Below are positions 6,663 through 13,678 of a DNA stretch of 19,563 nucleotides, in pieces (within the stretch, counting starts at the first letter, position 1; every line of letters begins with the position of its first letter). Below the pieces are notes generated by a model, which did not search any database, was not told the DNA's origin, and worked only from the letters and a program-made list of their open reading frames with translations. Location of the stretch: NCBI GenBank assembly GCA_900763965.1, contig CAAFMG010000166.1, positions 1-19,563 on the forward strand. Reading direction: 5' to 3'. Origin of the DNA: an uncultured Oscillospiraceae bacterium. Its GTDB lineage: Bacteria > Bacillota > Clostridia > Oscillospirales > Oscillospiraceae. The position numbers were made by a program, and so were the translations under genes.

Positions 6663-7801
6663 AACAGACATCCAGAATCATTTCCACCTACTCCGCAGAT
6701 ACCTTCGGGGTCTGCTCGGCGCTGTTCGAGCTGGGGGGCATGACCGTGATGCACGATGCCTCCGGCTGCAATTCCACCTACACCACCCATGACGAACCCC
6801 GGTGGTACGATATGGACAGCATGGTGTATATCTCCGGTCTGTCGGAAATGGAGGCCGTTTTGGGGGATGATGAAAAGCTCATTGGGGATATTATCGCCGC
6901 CGCCCGGGAGCTTCACCCCCGGTTTATTGCGGTGGCGGGCACCCCCATTCCCACCATGACAGGCTTTGACTTTGCCGCTGTGGCAGAGGTGATCCAGCGC
7001 CGCACCGGGATCCCCGCCTTCGGCTTTCCCACCACCGGCATGAATACCTATGTCATGGGGGTTTCCATGGCCCTGGATGCCCTGGCCCGCCGGATCCCGG
7101 CGGAGGGACTTTCCAAACCCCCCTGCCCCAGCGTCAACATTCTGGGGCTGACCCCGCTGGATTTTTCCGTCAACGGCAGCGATGCTTCCATCGCCCGGTT
7201 TGCGGAGGATGCAGGCTTTCAGGTGCTGTCCCGGTGGGCCATGGGCAGCAGTCTGGAGGAAATGACCCAGGCCGGAGCCGCCCATGTGAATCTGGTGGTC
7301 TCCACCGCAGCTCTGGCAGCGGCCAAGACCCTGAAAGCCCGGTTCGGCACCCCCTATGTGGTGGGTGTTCCCATAGGCAGTGCCTTTGCCGAACTTCTGG
7401 CAGATGCCCTGCACACAGCCGTATCCACTGGCGAAGATCAGATCCCCAATTCCTGCCTGCCCGGCGGGGACACGGTGATTCTGGGAGAAGGGGTCTATGG
7501 TTGCAGCCTGGCCTCTGCCCTGGAAGCCGAAACGGGAATCCCCGTTCGGGTGATCTGCACCACCGAATGGGAGGCTTCCCTGCTGCGGCAGAAGGATCTG
7601 CATCTTAACTGGGAAACCGACCTGGAAGAAGCTCTGAAAACCGCCAAAACCGTGATTGCCGACCCCCTGTTCCGGCCCATCTGCCCCAAGGAAGCCCGCT
7701 GGATCGACCTTCCCACCGAGGCCTTCTCTGGCAGGATTTACCGCAGCCGGATCCCCAATTTAACCGCCAATTTTGAAGCATTTAAGAAAGAGGTAATGTA
7801 A
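6659..7801 (+). CDS. Nitrogenase component 1-like subunit (NifK-type), function unknown
   Basis: A 380-residue second component 1-family protein. Residues 14-48 carry two well-placed cysteines, C19 (GVCSALFELGG) and C37 (HDASGCNSTYTTHDEPRW), resembling the first two interface-cluster cysteines of NifK. The third is missing: where NifK has CMAE.IGDD, this protein has TPIPTMTGFDF (95-105). A cluster shared with the partner would need ligands from the other chain. I use the ATG at 6659, which overlaps the previous stop as ATGA. A GTG at 6644 with AAAGGA 6 bases ahead is an alternative that would add five residues. It is much shorter than NifK (about 520). The next gene begins 1 base after its stop. 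Confidence 0.82.
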   Translation: MKQTSRIISTYSADTFGVCSALFELGGMTVMHDASGCNSTYTTHDEPRWYDMDSMVYISGLSEMEAVLGDDEKLIGDIIAAARELHPRFIAVAGTPIPTMTGFDFAAVAEVIQRRTGIPAFGFPTTGMNTYVMGVSMALDALARRIPAEGLSKPPCPSVNILGLTPLDFSVNGSDASIARFAEDAGFQVLSRWAMGSSLEEMTQAGAAHVNLVVSTAALAAAKTLKARFGTPYVVGVPIGSAFAELLADALHTAVSTGEDQIPNSCLPGGDTVILGEGVYGCSLASALEAETGIPVRVICTTEWEASLLRQKDLHLNWETDLEEALKTAKTVIADPLFRPICPKEARWIDLPTEAFSGRIYRSRIPNLTANFEAFKKEVM

Positions 7802-7802
7802 T

Positions 7803-8960
7803 ATGAAAAAGCTGATTTGCTTGCTGCTGGCCGCCGTGCTGGCACTGTCCCTGGCCGCCTGCGGCGGCGCACCTGCCCCCGAAACCACCGCTCCCACCGA
7901 GACCGCCGGGGAAACGGCCCCGGAGACCACCGCCGCCCCCACCACCCACACCGTTGTGGATCATCTGGACAACGCCGTGGAGGTTCCCTATGAAGTGAAC
8001 CGGATCGTGGTATGCGATATCTATCCCCTGCCCAGTGCCCTGACGGTGTTCTTTGACTCCGCCGAAAAGATCGTGGGTATGCCCGCCCCTTCCATGACCG
8101 CCGCCGCCAACGGTCTGCTGGGTCAGCTGTACCCCCAGATTCTGGATGCCCAGACCGGCTTTATTGACGGCAGCACCATCAACATGGAGGAGCTGCTGAA
8201 GCTTCAGCCGGATGTGGTGTTCTACAGTGCCTCTCAGCCCCAGGAGGGGGAACAGCTGCGCAACGCCGGTATCCCCGCTCTGGCCGTTTCCGTGAACAAG
8301 TGGCAGTACAACGCCATTGAGACCCTGAACAACTGGATCGACCTGCTCAGCCAGGTGTTCCCCGAAAACGACAAGACCCAGGTGGTGCGGGAATACTCCA
8401 ACAAGATGTACGACCTGGTGCAGCAGCGGGTCTCCACACTGGATGAGGCAGACCGCCAGCGGGTGTTCTTCCTGTTCCAGTACACCGACACCAATATGCT
8501 CACCTCCGGCAAGCAGTTCTTCGGTCAGTGGTGGGCAGATGCCATCGGCGCTGTGAATGTGGCCCAGGAGCTGGAAAAGGACAACTCCGTGGCTGTGAAC
8601 ATGGAGCAGGTCTACGCCTGGAACCCCTCTCTGATCTTCGTCACCAACTTTACCAAGTTCGGCCCGGAGGATCTGTACAACAACACTGTGGGCACCTATG
8701 ACTGGAGCGCCGTGGATGCGGTGAAGAACCACCAGGTCTACAAAATGCCTCTGGGTATGTACCGCAGCTATACCCCCGGCGTGGATACCCCGGTGACCCT
8801 GCTGTGGCTGGCCAAGTCCGCCTATCCCCAGCTCTTTAACGACATCGACCTGATTGCCGAGACCAAGGCCTACTACCAGGAGGTGTTCGGCATTGCCCTG
8901 ACCGATGAGCAGGCAAGCGCCATTTTTGCACCCCCTGCCGAGGCTGGCACAGGCTTCTAA
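7803..8960 (+). CDS. ABC importer substrate-binding lipoprotein (FecB/BtuF type)
   Basis: A 385-residue protein with a lipoprotein signal peptide: KK at residues 2-3, a hydrophobic core, and the lipobox LAAC with C20 as the lipidated residue. A Thr/Pro/Glu-rich tether (about 24-50) follows, then a two-lobed type III binding domain. Segments such as RIVVCDIYPLPSALTVFF, the MEELLKLQPDVVFY block and the WNPSLIFVTNF block fit the periplasmic-binding-protein family for siderophores, haem, cobalamin or metals. It is attached to the outside of the membrane and should deliver its ligand to the permease at 1433-2455. It follows the NifK-like gene by 1 base, so the importer genes bracket hydE and the nitrogenase-like genes. 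The ligand is unknown. Confidence 0.9.
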   Translation: MKKLICLLLAAVLALSLAACGGAPAPETTAPTETAGETAPETTAAPTTHTVVDHLDNAVEVPYEVNRIVVCDIYPLPSALTVFFDSAEKIVGMPAPSMTAAANGLLGQLYPQILDAQTGFIDGSTINMEELLKLQPDVVFYSASQPQEGEQLRNAGIPALAVSVNKWQYNAIETLNNWIDLLSQVFPENDKTQVVREYSNKMYDLVQQRVSTLDEADRQRVFFLFQYTDTNMLTSGKQFFGQWWADAIGAVNVAQELEKDNSVAVNMEQVYAWNPSLIFVTNFTKFGPEDLYNNTVGTYDWSAVDAVKNHQVYKMPLGMYRSYTPGVDTPVTLLWLAKSAYPQLFNDIDLIAETKAYYQEVFGIALTDEQASAIFAPPAEAGTGF

Positions 8961-8973
8961 AGGAGGCGGCGGC

Positions 8974-10161
8974 ATGAGCATGAATGCAACCCCCTCCGGC
9001 GACCGGGTACACATCGGCTTCTTCGGCCGCCGGAATGCGGGAAAATCCAGTGTGGTCAATGCCGTCACCGGACAGGATTTGGCGGTGGTCTCTGATGTGA
9101 AGGGGACCACCACTGACCCGGTGAGCAAGGCCATGGAACTGCTGCCCCTGGGGCCGGTGATGATCATCGACACCCCCGGCTTTGACGATGAAGGGGCGCT
9201 GGGCACCCTGCGGGTGAAAAAGACCCGGCAGATCCTGAATAAGACCGACATTGCCATTTTGGTGGTGGACGGCACCGAGGGCCTGAAGGAATGTGACCGC
9301 CAGCTTATTGACCTGTTTGCAGCCAAGGATATCCCCTACCTCATCGTCTGCAACAAAGCCGATTTGTTGGATGCCCCTCCCGTGGCATCGGAGCGGGAGA
9401 TCTGGGTCAGCGCCCTGAAAAATCAGGGGATCTTTGAACTGAAGGAGCGCATGGCTCATCTGTACAAGCCCGACAGCGGCAAGCGGCTGGTGGCGGATAA
9501 GGTGCGCCCCGGGGATCTGGTGGTGCTGGTGGTTCCCATCGACAAGGCCGCCCCCAAGGGCCGTCTGATCCTGCCCCAGCAGCAGACCATCCGGGATCTG
9601 CTGGATGCAGGGGCGGCGGCAGTGGTGGTGCGGGAAACGGAGCTTTCCCAGACCCTTCAAGCCCTTGGAAAACGCCCCGCCCTGGTGATCACCGACAGCC
9701 AGGTGTTTGATGCCGTTGCCCGGATCGTTCCCCCGGAGATTCCTCTGACCTCCTTTTCTATCCTTATGGCCCGGCACAAGGGGTTGCTTGCCGATGCGGT
9801 GAAGGGGGTGGCGGCAGTGGATCGGCTTCAGGATGGAGATACCGTCCTCATTGCCGAGGGCTGCACCCACCACCGGCAGTGCGACGACATCGGAACCGTG
9901 AAGATCCCCAACCGGTTGCGCCACCATACCGGCAAGGATATCCGCATTGAGACTTGCAGCGGCGCAGAATTCCCCGAGGATCTGAGCCGGTACGCCATGG
10001 TCATCCACTGCGGCGGCTGTATGCTCAATGAGCGGGAGGTGCGCTACCGGGTCAAATGCGCCGCCGACCAGGGGGTTCCCATCACCAACTATGGCATCTT
10101 CCTGGCAGCCATGAACGGCATCCTGCCCCGGAGCCTGGAAATCTTTCCGGAACTGCAATAG
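8974..10161 (+). CDS. hydF: HydF, GTPase and scaffold of [FeFe]-hydrogenase maturation
   Basis: A 395-residue protein of normal HydF length. The N-terminal GTPase domain has the P-loop GRRNAGKS (18-25), the DTPG switch (66-69) and NKAD (127-130). The C-terminal third binds a 4Fe-4S cluster in HydF, and the ligand pattern C297-x-H299 ... H345-C346-x2-C349 is intact. HydF collects the diiron precursor made by HydG and HydE and hands it to apo-hydrogenase. AGGAGG (8961-8966) is 7 bases before the ATG at 8974; the ATG at 8980 is a less well spaced alternative. It is the last gene of the operon. Its presence with hydE but without hydG or a hydrogenase here means either those genes lie elsewhere or HydF serves the nitrogenase-like complex. 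Confidence 0.93.
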   Translation: MSMNATPSGDRVHIGFFGRRNAGKSSVVNAVTGQDLAVVSDVKGTTTDPVSKAMELLPLGPVMIIDTPGFDDEGALGTLRVKKTRQILNKTDIAILVVDGTEGLKECDRQLIDLFAAKDIPYLIVCNKADLLDAPPVASEREIWVSALKNQGIFELKERMAHLYKPDSGKRLVADKVRPGDLVVLVVPIDKAAPKGRLILPQQQTIRDLLDAGAAAVVVRETELSQTLQALGKRPALVITDSQVFDAVARIVPPEIPLTSFSILMARHKGLLADAVKGVAAVDRLQDGDTVLIAEGCTHHRQCDDIGTVKIPNRLRHHTGKDIRIETCSGAEFPEDLSRYAMVIHCGGCMLNEREVRYRVKCAADQGVPITNYGIFLAAMNGILPRSLEIFPELQ

Positions 10162-10165
10162 CGCC

Positions 10166-10194
10166 TTGCCATCCCCCGACTTGTGTGGTATGAT
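10166..10194 (+). promoter_or_regulatory. Promoter of malQ
   Basis: TTGCCA (10166-10171) and TATGAT (10189-10194) are 17 bases apart, and TGG directly before the minus-10 box gives an extended minus-10. Transcription should begin near 10201. It starts only 5 bases after hydF ends, and I see no terminator between, so some read-through from the operon into malQ is also likely. Confidence 0.7.
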
Positions 10195-10230
10195 AACAGG
10201 GACAAAACCCACAAAAAGGAAGTGCGTTTC

Positions 10231-11766
10231 ATGCCCAGAAGTTCCGGCGTCTTACTTTCCGTTACCAGCCTGCCCTCTGATTACGGCATTGGCTGCTTTT
10301 CTCAGGAAGCTTATGATTTTGTGGACTGGCTGGTGAAAGCCGGTCAGACCTATTGGCAGATCCTCCCTCTGGTGCCCACCTGCTACGGCCCCTCGGATGA
10401 CTCCCCTTATCAGTCCTATTCCGCCTTTGCGGGCAATCCCTATTTCATCTGTCTGGATGATCTGATAAAGGAGGGGGTTCTGACAAAGCAGGAGTGCCAG
10501 GCGGTGGACTTTGGCACCGACCCGGAACGGGTGGACTATGACAAGCTCCATCAGCACCGGCTCAAACTGCTCCACAAGGCCTACGAGCGGAGCAATATCA
10601 GCCACAGCGCCGAATATCAGCAGTTTTTGCAGAAAAACAACTGGTGGCTCCAGGATTATGCCCTGTTTATGGCCCTGAAGGACTTCTTCGGCGGCGATTG
10701 CTGGCGGCAGTGGCCCAAGGATATCAGCCTGCGCTGGAACTACGCCCTGGACTACTACCGGGAAAAGCTGTATTTTGACATTGAATTCCATCAGTATCTC
10801 CAATTCCAGTTCTTCCGTCAGTGGGAGAAGCTGAAAACCTACGCAAACCGCCGGGGGATCCGCATCATCGGTGACCTGCCCATCTATGTGTCTCTGGACT
10901 CTTCCGATGTGTGGGCCCACCCGGAGCTGTTCCAGCTGGATGAGAACAACATCCCCACCGCCATTGCCGGGTGTCCCCCGGATGCTTTCAGTGCCGACGG
11001 ACAGGTTTGGGGCAATCCCCTCTACCGCTGGGATCTGCACCAGGCCACCGGCTACGACTGGTGGGTGTCCCGGCTGCATCAGAGCTTCCGGCTGTACGAT
11101 GTGGTGCGCATTGACCACTTCCGGGGCATGGATGAATACTTCTCCATTCCCTACGGTGCGGAAACGGCCCGGGACGGACACTGGGAGAAGGGCCCCGGCA
11201 TGGAGCTGTTCTACGCCGTCCGCCGCCGCCTGGGAGACAAGCAGCTGATTGCCGAGGATCTGGGCCACATGACCGACAGCGTCCGCCGCCTGGTTCACGA
11301 AAGCGGCTTCCCCAATATGAAGGTGATCCAGTTTGGCTTTGATGTCCATGACATTCAAAAGACCAATGACCATCTGCCCCACAACTATGACCGCCACTGC
11401 GTGGCCTATACCGGCACCCATGACAATGAGACGGTTCAGGGCTGGTACATGGGCATGACGGCAGAGGAAAAGCTGCTGCTGCGCCGCTACATAGGCGACG
11501 AAGTCACCCCCGACAAGGAGATGTACCGCAGCATCCTGCGCATGACCATGGCCACCACAGCGGATACCTGCATTCTTCCCATTCAGGATGTGCTGGGCCT
11601 GCCCAACACCGCCCGGATGAACAAGCCCTCCACCGTCAAATCCAACTGGCGCTGGCGTCTGGACGGCAAACTGCTGACAGACAAGGCCCAAAAGGATCTT
11701 CTGGAACTGACACAACGCTACGGCCGCTACAACTGGCAGGCGGTGCAGGAGCCGGAAGAAGAATAG
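10231..11766 (+). CDS. malQ: 4-alpha-glucanotransferase (amylomaltase)
   Basis: A 511-residue GH77 enzyme that moves glucan segments between maltooligosaccharides, a cytoplasmic step in glycogen or starch breakdown. The length matches the family. Catalytic residues are visible: nucleophile D295 in RIDHFRG, acid/base E342 in AEDLG, and D398 in HDNET. The N-terminal SLPSDYGIG and the P-Y-QSYSAFAGNPYFI segments are also typical. I chose the ATG at 10231 because AAGGAAG lies 8 bases ahead; earlier in-frame codons lie within the promoter. It has its own promoter and is closed by a long hairpin, so it is a single-gene unit with no evident link to the nitrogenase-like operon. Confidence 0.95.
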   Translation: MPRSSGVLLSVTSLPSDYGIGCFSQEAYDFVDWLVKAGQTYWQILPLVPTCYGPSDDSPYQSYSAFAGNPYFICLDDLIKEGVLTKQECQAVDFGTDPERVDYDKLHQHRLKLLHKAYERSNISHSAEYQQFLQKNNWWLQDYALFMALKDFFGGDCWRQWPKDISLRWNYALDYYREKLYFDIEFHQYLQFQFFRQWEKLKTYANRRGIRIIGDLPIYVSLDSSDVWAHPELFQLDENNIPTAIAGCPPDAFSADGQVWGNPLYRWDLHQATGYDWWVSRLHQSFRLYDVVRIDHFRGMDEYFSIPYGAETARDGHWEKGPGMELFYAVRRRLGDKQLIAEDLGHMTDSVRRLVHESGFPNMKVIQFGFDVHDIQKTNDHLPHNYDRHCVAYTGTHDNETVQGWYMGMTAEEKLLLRRYIGDEVTPDKEMYRSILRMTMATTADTCILPIQDVLGLPNTARMNKPSTVKSNWRWRLDGKLLTDKAQKDLLELTQRYGRYNWQAVQEPEEE

Positions 11767-11844
11767 CGAGGAAATGGATCGGAGGATCCGGCCCAGCGGC
11801 CGGGCAGAACCAGCATTCGCAAGACCTGCCACCGAAATAGAATT

Positions 11845-11947
11845 ACCGGGTATGCCAAAATGATATGCTACCCCCATAAGAAACAGTTTTGTCTTTCACT
11901 GTCTCTTATGGGGGTAGCATATCAAAGAGCGGCATACCCGGTTTTTT
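11845..11947 (+). terminator. Very long imperfect hairpin with T-run at the end of malQ
   Basis: ACCGGGTATGCC (11845-11856) pairs with GGCATACCCGGT (11931-11942). Inside it, 21 bases at 11861-11881 pair perfectly with 11904-11924, and ACAG/CTGT (11883-11886/11899-11902) extends the stem to a 12-base loop. Six Ts (11942-11947) follow. This is about 37 bp of pairing, far longer than a usual terminator. It should stop transcription from malQ and may also help stop the converging phosphatase gene. The length also suggests a small palindromic repeat element. Confidence 0.75.
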
Positions 11948-11950
11948 GAA

Positions 11951-12406
11951 TCAAGGGTTTTGCGTTTGGGATCCGGCGGGGAACTCCGCCAGGATCTGAC
12001 TGCAGCCCTGACAGATATCCTGCCAGGTTTGGGAAAAGTCCCCGGTGTACCAGGGGTCAGCCACATCGCGATCCAGCAGTGGACGGATTTTCTGGGGATC
12101 CTGAGGCAGCATCCGGCGCAGGTATTGGGCATTGCTGCGATCCATATAGTAGATGCGGTCAAAATGCCGGTAGTCATCCAGGGTGATCTGCCGTGCGGCA
12201 TGACCGTCACACCGAACCCCATGGCGTGCCATCTCCCGCCGGGCCGGCGGATAGACCGGATTGCCGATCTCCTCCCGGCTGACCGCCCGGGAAGCAATCT
12301 CAAACTCCCCCGCCCGCCCCAGCCGGGCCACCATATCCTTCAAAACAAACTCCCCCATGGGACTGCGGCAGATATTGCCATGGCAAACGAAAAGGATTTT
12401 AATCAT
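11951..12406 (-). CDS. Low-molecular-weight protein tyrosine phosphatase
   Basis: A 151-residue cytoplasmic phosphatase. The CX5R phosphate loop is at the N-terminus, with nucleophile C8 and R14 (VCHGNICRSP), and the general acid is D117 in DPWY. The length fits the family. These enzymes remove phosphate from tyrosine residues of proteins, often bacterial tyrosine kinases or their targets; some act on phosphoarginine. The glycosyltransferase at 15039-16133 hints at surface polysaccharide, where such phosphatases often act, but the two are separated by an AT-rich insert. The start at 12406 is supported by AAAGGA 8 bases upstream on the minus strand. The C-terminal tail (after about residue 143) is polar and poorly conserved in appearance. 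Confidence 0.93.
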   Translation of the reverse strand: MIKILFVCHGNICRSPMGEFVLKDMVARLGRAGEFEIASRAVSREEIGNPVYPPARREMARHGVRCDGHAARQITLDDYRHFDRIYYMDRSNAQYLRRMLPQDPQKIRPLLDRDVADPWYTGDFSQTWQDICQGCSQILAEFPAGSQTQNP

Positions 12407-12668
12407 TTGAATTTTCCTTTCTGTAGAGCCCTAAAGTGCCGTATTTTGCATCGTTTAACAACTCATGTCCAGATTTGCGCGATGCGCAGAATTCTGTCAA
12501 TTCTCAGTTTTCTGCGCAAAATGAGGCAAATCAGTGCAAGCAAATGTAGTCAAAATGTGGTCGGAATCGCAAAAACAGACTACTGCGGCTTTTTCAGGTA
12601 CTACCTGTTATTCTTCCACAGCTGTCAATCGCAGTAACCGTTTACATAATCAATAAACGCCACTAATT
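12407..12668. other. AT-richer non-coding gap with an inverted repeat
   Basis: No gene is visible in these 262 bases, which separate the phosphatase start from the end of the three-gene unknown operon. TGCGCAGAA (12483-12491) and TTCTGCGCA (12510-12518) form a perfect 9-base inverted repeat 18 bases apart, which could be an operator, a recombination site or a weak hairpin. The phosphatase promoter must lie here, but I cannot assign it. The base composition resembles the unknown operon more than the GC-rich flanks, so this gap probably belongs to the inserted segment. Confidence 0.4.
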
Positions 12669-13487
12669 CTAGTCTTTATTCGAAGTGACCGCCCAGTAAG
12701 CACTTTGAGCTTCACTATATGCCTCATTCGCACGATCATACGCTTCCTCAGCTTTTCTCATCGCCTCGTCTACTCTGCGAAGTGCTTCTTCCGCGCTGTC
12801 AGCAGCATCGCTAGCACTGATAGCTGCAAGTCTGGCCTGTTCCGCTGCTTCTGCTGTGAGTCTAACCTGTTCTTCCGCAAAAGCCTCTAATCGCTTACGA
12901 TGTTCTTCCTCATAATAAAGATTAACTGCATCTTTGATACAATCTACTCTCTGATCCTGGAAGTACTCAATTAATGTAGCAACAATCAATGCATTCTTAA
13001 GTTTTTCACTTAATACTTCATTTTCACTAAGCAGGGCTGCTGCTGATTGATATTTTTCGATAGCTCTATTCAAAGCATCCTCAGCAAGCTGTATCTCAAA
13101 AGCTATCGTGGCTTTTTCTTCTGACTCTAGTTTTTCTCTCGTATCTTTATATTCAGCATAGTATTCTTTTTCGGCCTTTTTATATCGCTCCATGTAATCA
13201 GCGTACGTTTTATCATAGGCTTTCTTTTTGGAAAGATAAACTGGAACCGCAAGCTTTATTGCACCTTTAGGCTTAGTTGGTTCGTGACCGACTTTTGACT
13301 CTATAAACGCCTTCTTTTGGGTTGAGTCAAAATCTCTTACAGCAGAGGGAGATTTTGTATAAAGTGCGTTTAACTCTGCTTTTGCCATATCAAGATCTGA
13401 TGTGGCAGATGAGAGGCTTTCTATTTGAGCAAGCAAATCCTTCAGTATCCGAATACACTCATTTCTATCCATAGGTTCGATCCTCAT
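12669..13487 (-). CDS. Long helical, probably coiled-coil protein of unknown function
   Basis: A 272-residue protein with no family that I recognise. The first 60 residues are mixed. Residues about 95-135 are rich in Lys, Tyr and Glu with heptad-like spacing (YMERYKKAEKEYYAEYKD). Residues about 195-265 are a continuous Ala/Glu/Arg-rich helix with repeating A-E-A and E-A-Y steps, a strong coiled-coil or amphipathic candidate. No membrane segment or signal peptide is seen. The start at 13487 overlaps the stop of the small upstream gene as ATGA; the next Met (six codons in) is an alternative with GAGG ahead. It is the last of three genes in an AT-rich operon. The shape resembles a structural or tethering protein, but function is unknown. 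Confidence 0.7.
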   Translation of the reverse strand: MRIEPMDRNECIRILKDLLAQIESLSSATSDLDMAKAELNALYTKSPSAVRDFDSTQKKAFIESKVGHEPTKPKGAIKLAVPVYLSKKKAYDKTYADYMERYKKAEKEYYAEYKDTREKLESEEKATIAFEIQLAEDALNRAIEKYQSAAALLSENEVLSEKLKNALIVATLIEYFQDQRVDCIKDAVNLYYEEEHRKRLEAFAEEQVRLTAEAAEQARLAAISASDAADSAEEALRRVDEAMRKAEEAYDRANEAYSEAQSAYWAVTSNKD

Positions 13488-13678
13488 CTTTTGATAGCTT
13501 TCCTAGCAATATCTAAGGCATTGGTGCCAATGGCCTGTATATTATCTTTATTTAGAACAACAAGAGCCAGTGCTGCTAAACTTCCAAATACTCCCTTGAC
13601 AGCCTTAGCTCCTTGTTCAGCGCCTTTATAATCATCACTGTTTAGTGATTTCTTTTGAAACCTCTTCTGTTCTTCCAT
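13484..13678 (-). CDS. Small protein with one hydrophobic segment, unknown function
   Basis: A 64-residue protein, basic at both ends, with a hydrophobic stretch at about residues 29-43 (GVFGSLAALALVVL) that could be a short membrane helix or a buried amphipathic helix. AGAGGTG lies 7 bases before its ATG. It begins 44 bases inside the end of the upstream 363-residue gene and ends overlapping the start of the coiled-coil gene by 4 bases, so translation of the three is probably coupled. This coupling and the good ribosome binding site make it a likely real gene. No known family is recognised. Confidence 0.6.
   Translation of the reverse strand: MEEQKRFQKKSLNSDDYKGAEQGAKAVKGVFGSLAALALVVLNKDNIQAIGTNALDIARKAIKR

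Noticed and set aside
4582..7801. Classical nitrogen fixation genes nifHDK
   Set aside because: The component 1-like chains are too short, lack the FeMo-cofactor ligand pair and full P-cluster set, and no nifB, nifE or nifN accompanies them.
11767..11844. Possible small gene or RNA between malQ and the long hairpin
   Set aside because: Only short GC palindromes (such as GGATC...GATCC) are present, with no start site, promoter or terminator of its own.
10252..11877. Very long open frame on the minus strand opposite malQ
   Set aside because: It mirrors the codon pattern of malQ, has no recognisable domains and no ribosome binding site; the malQ product is certain.
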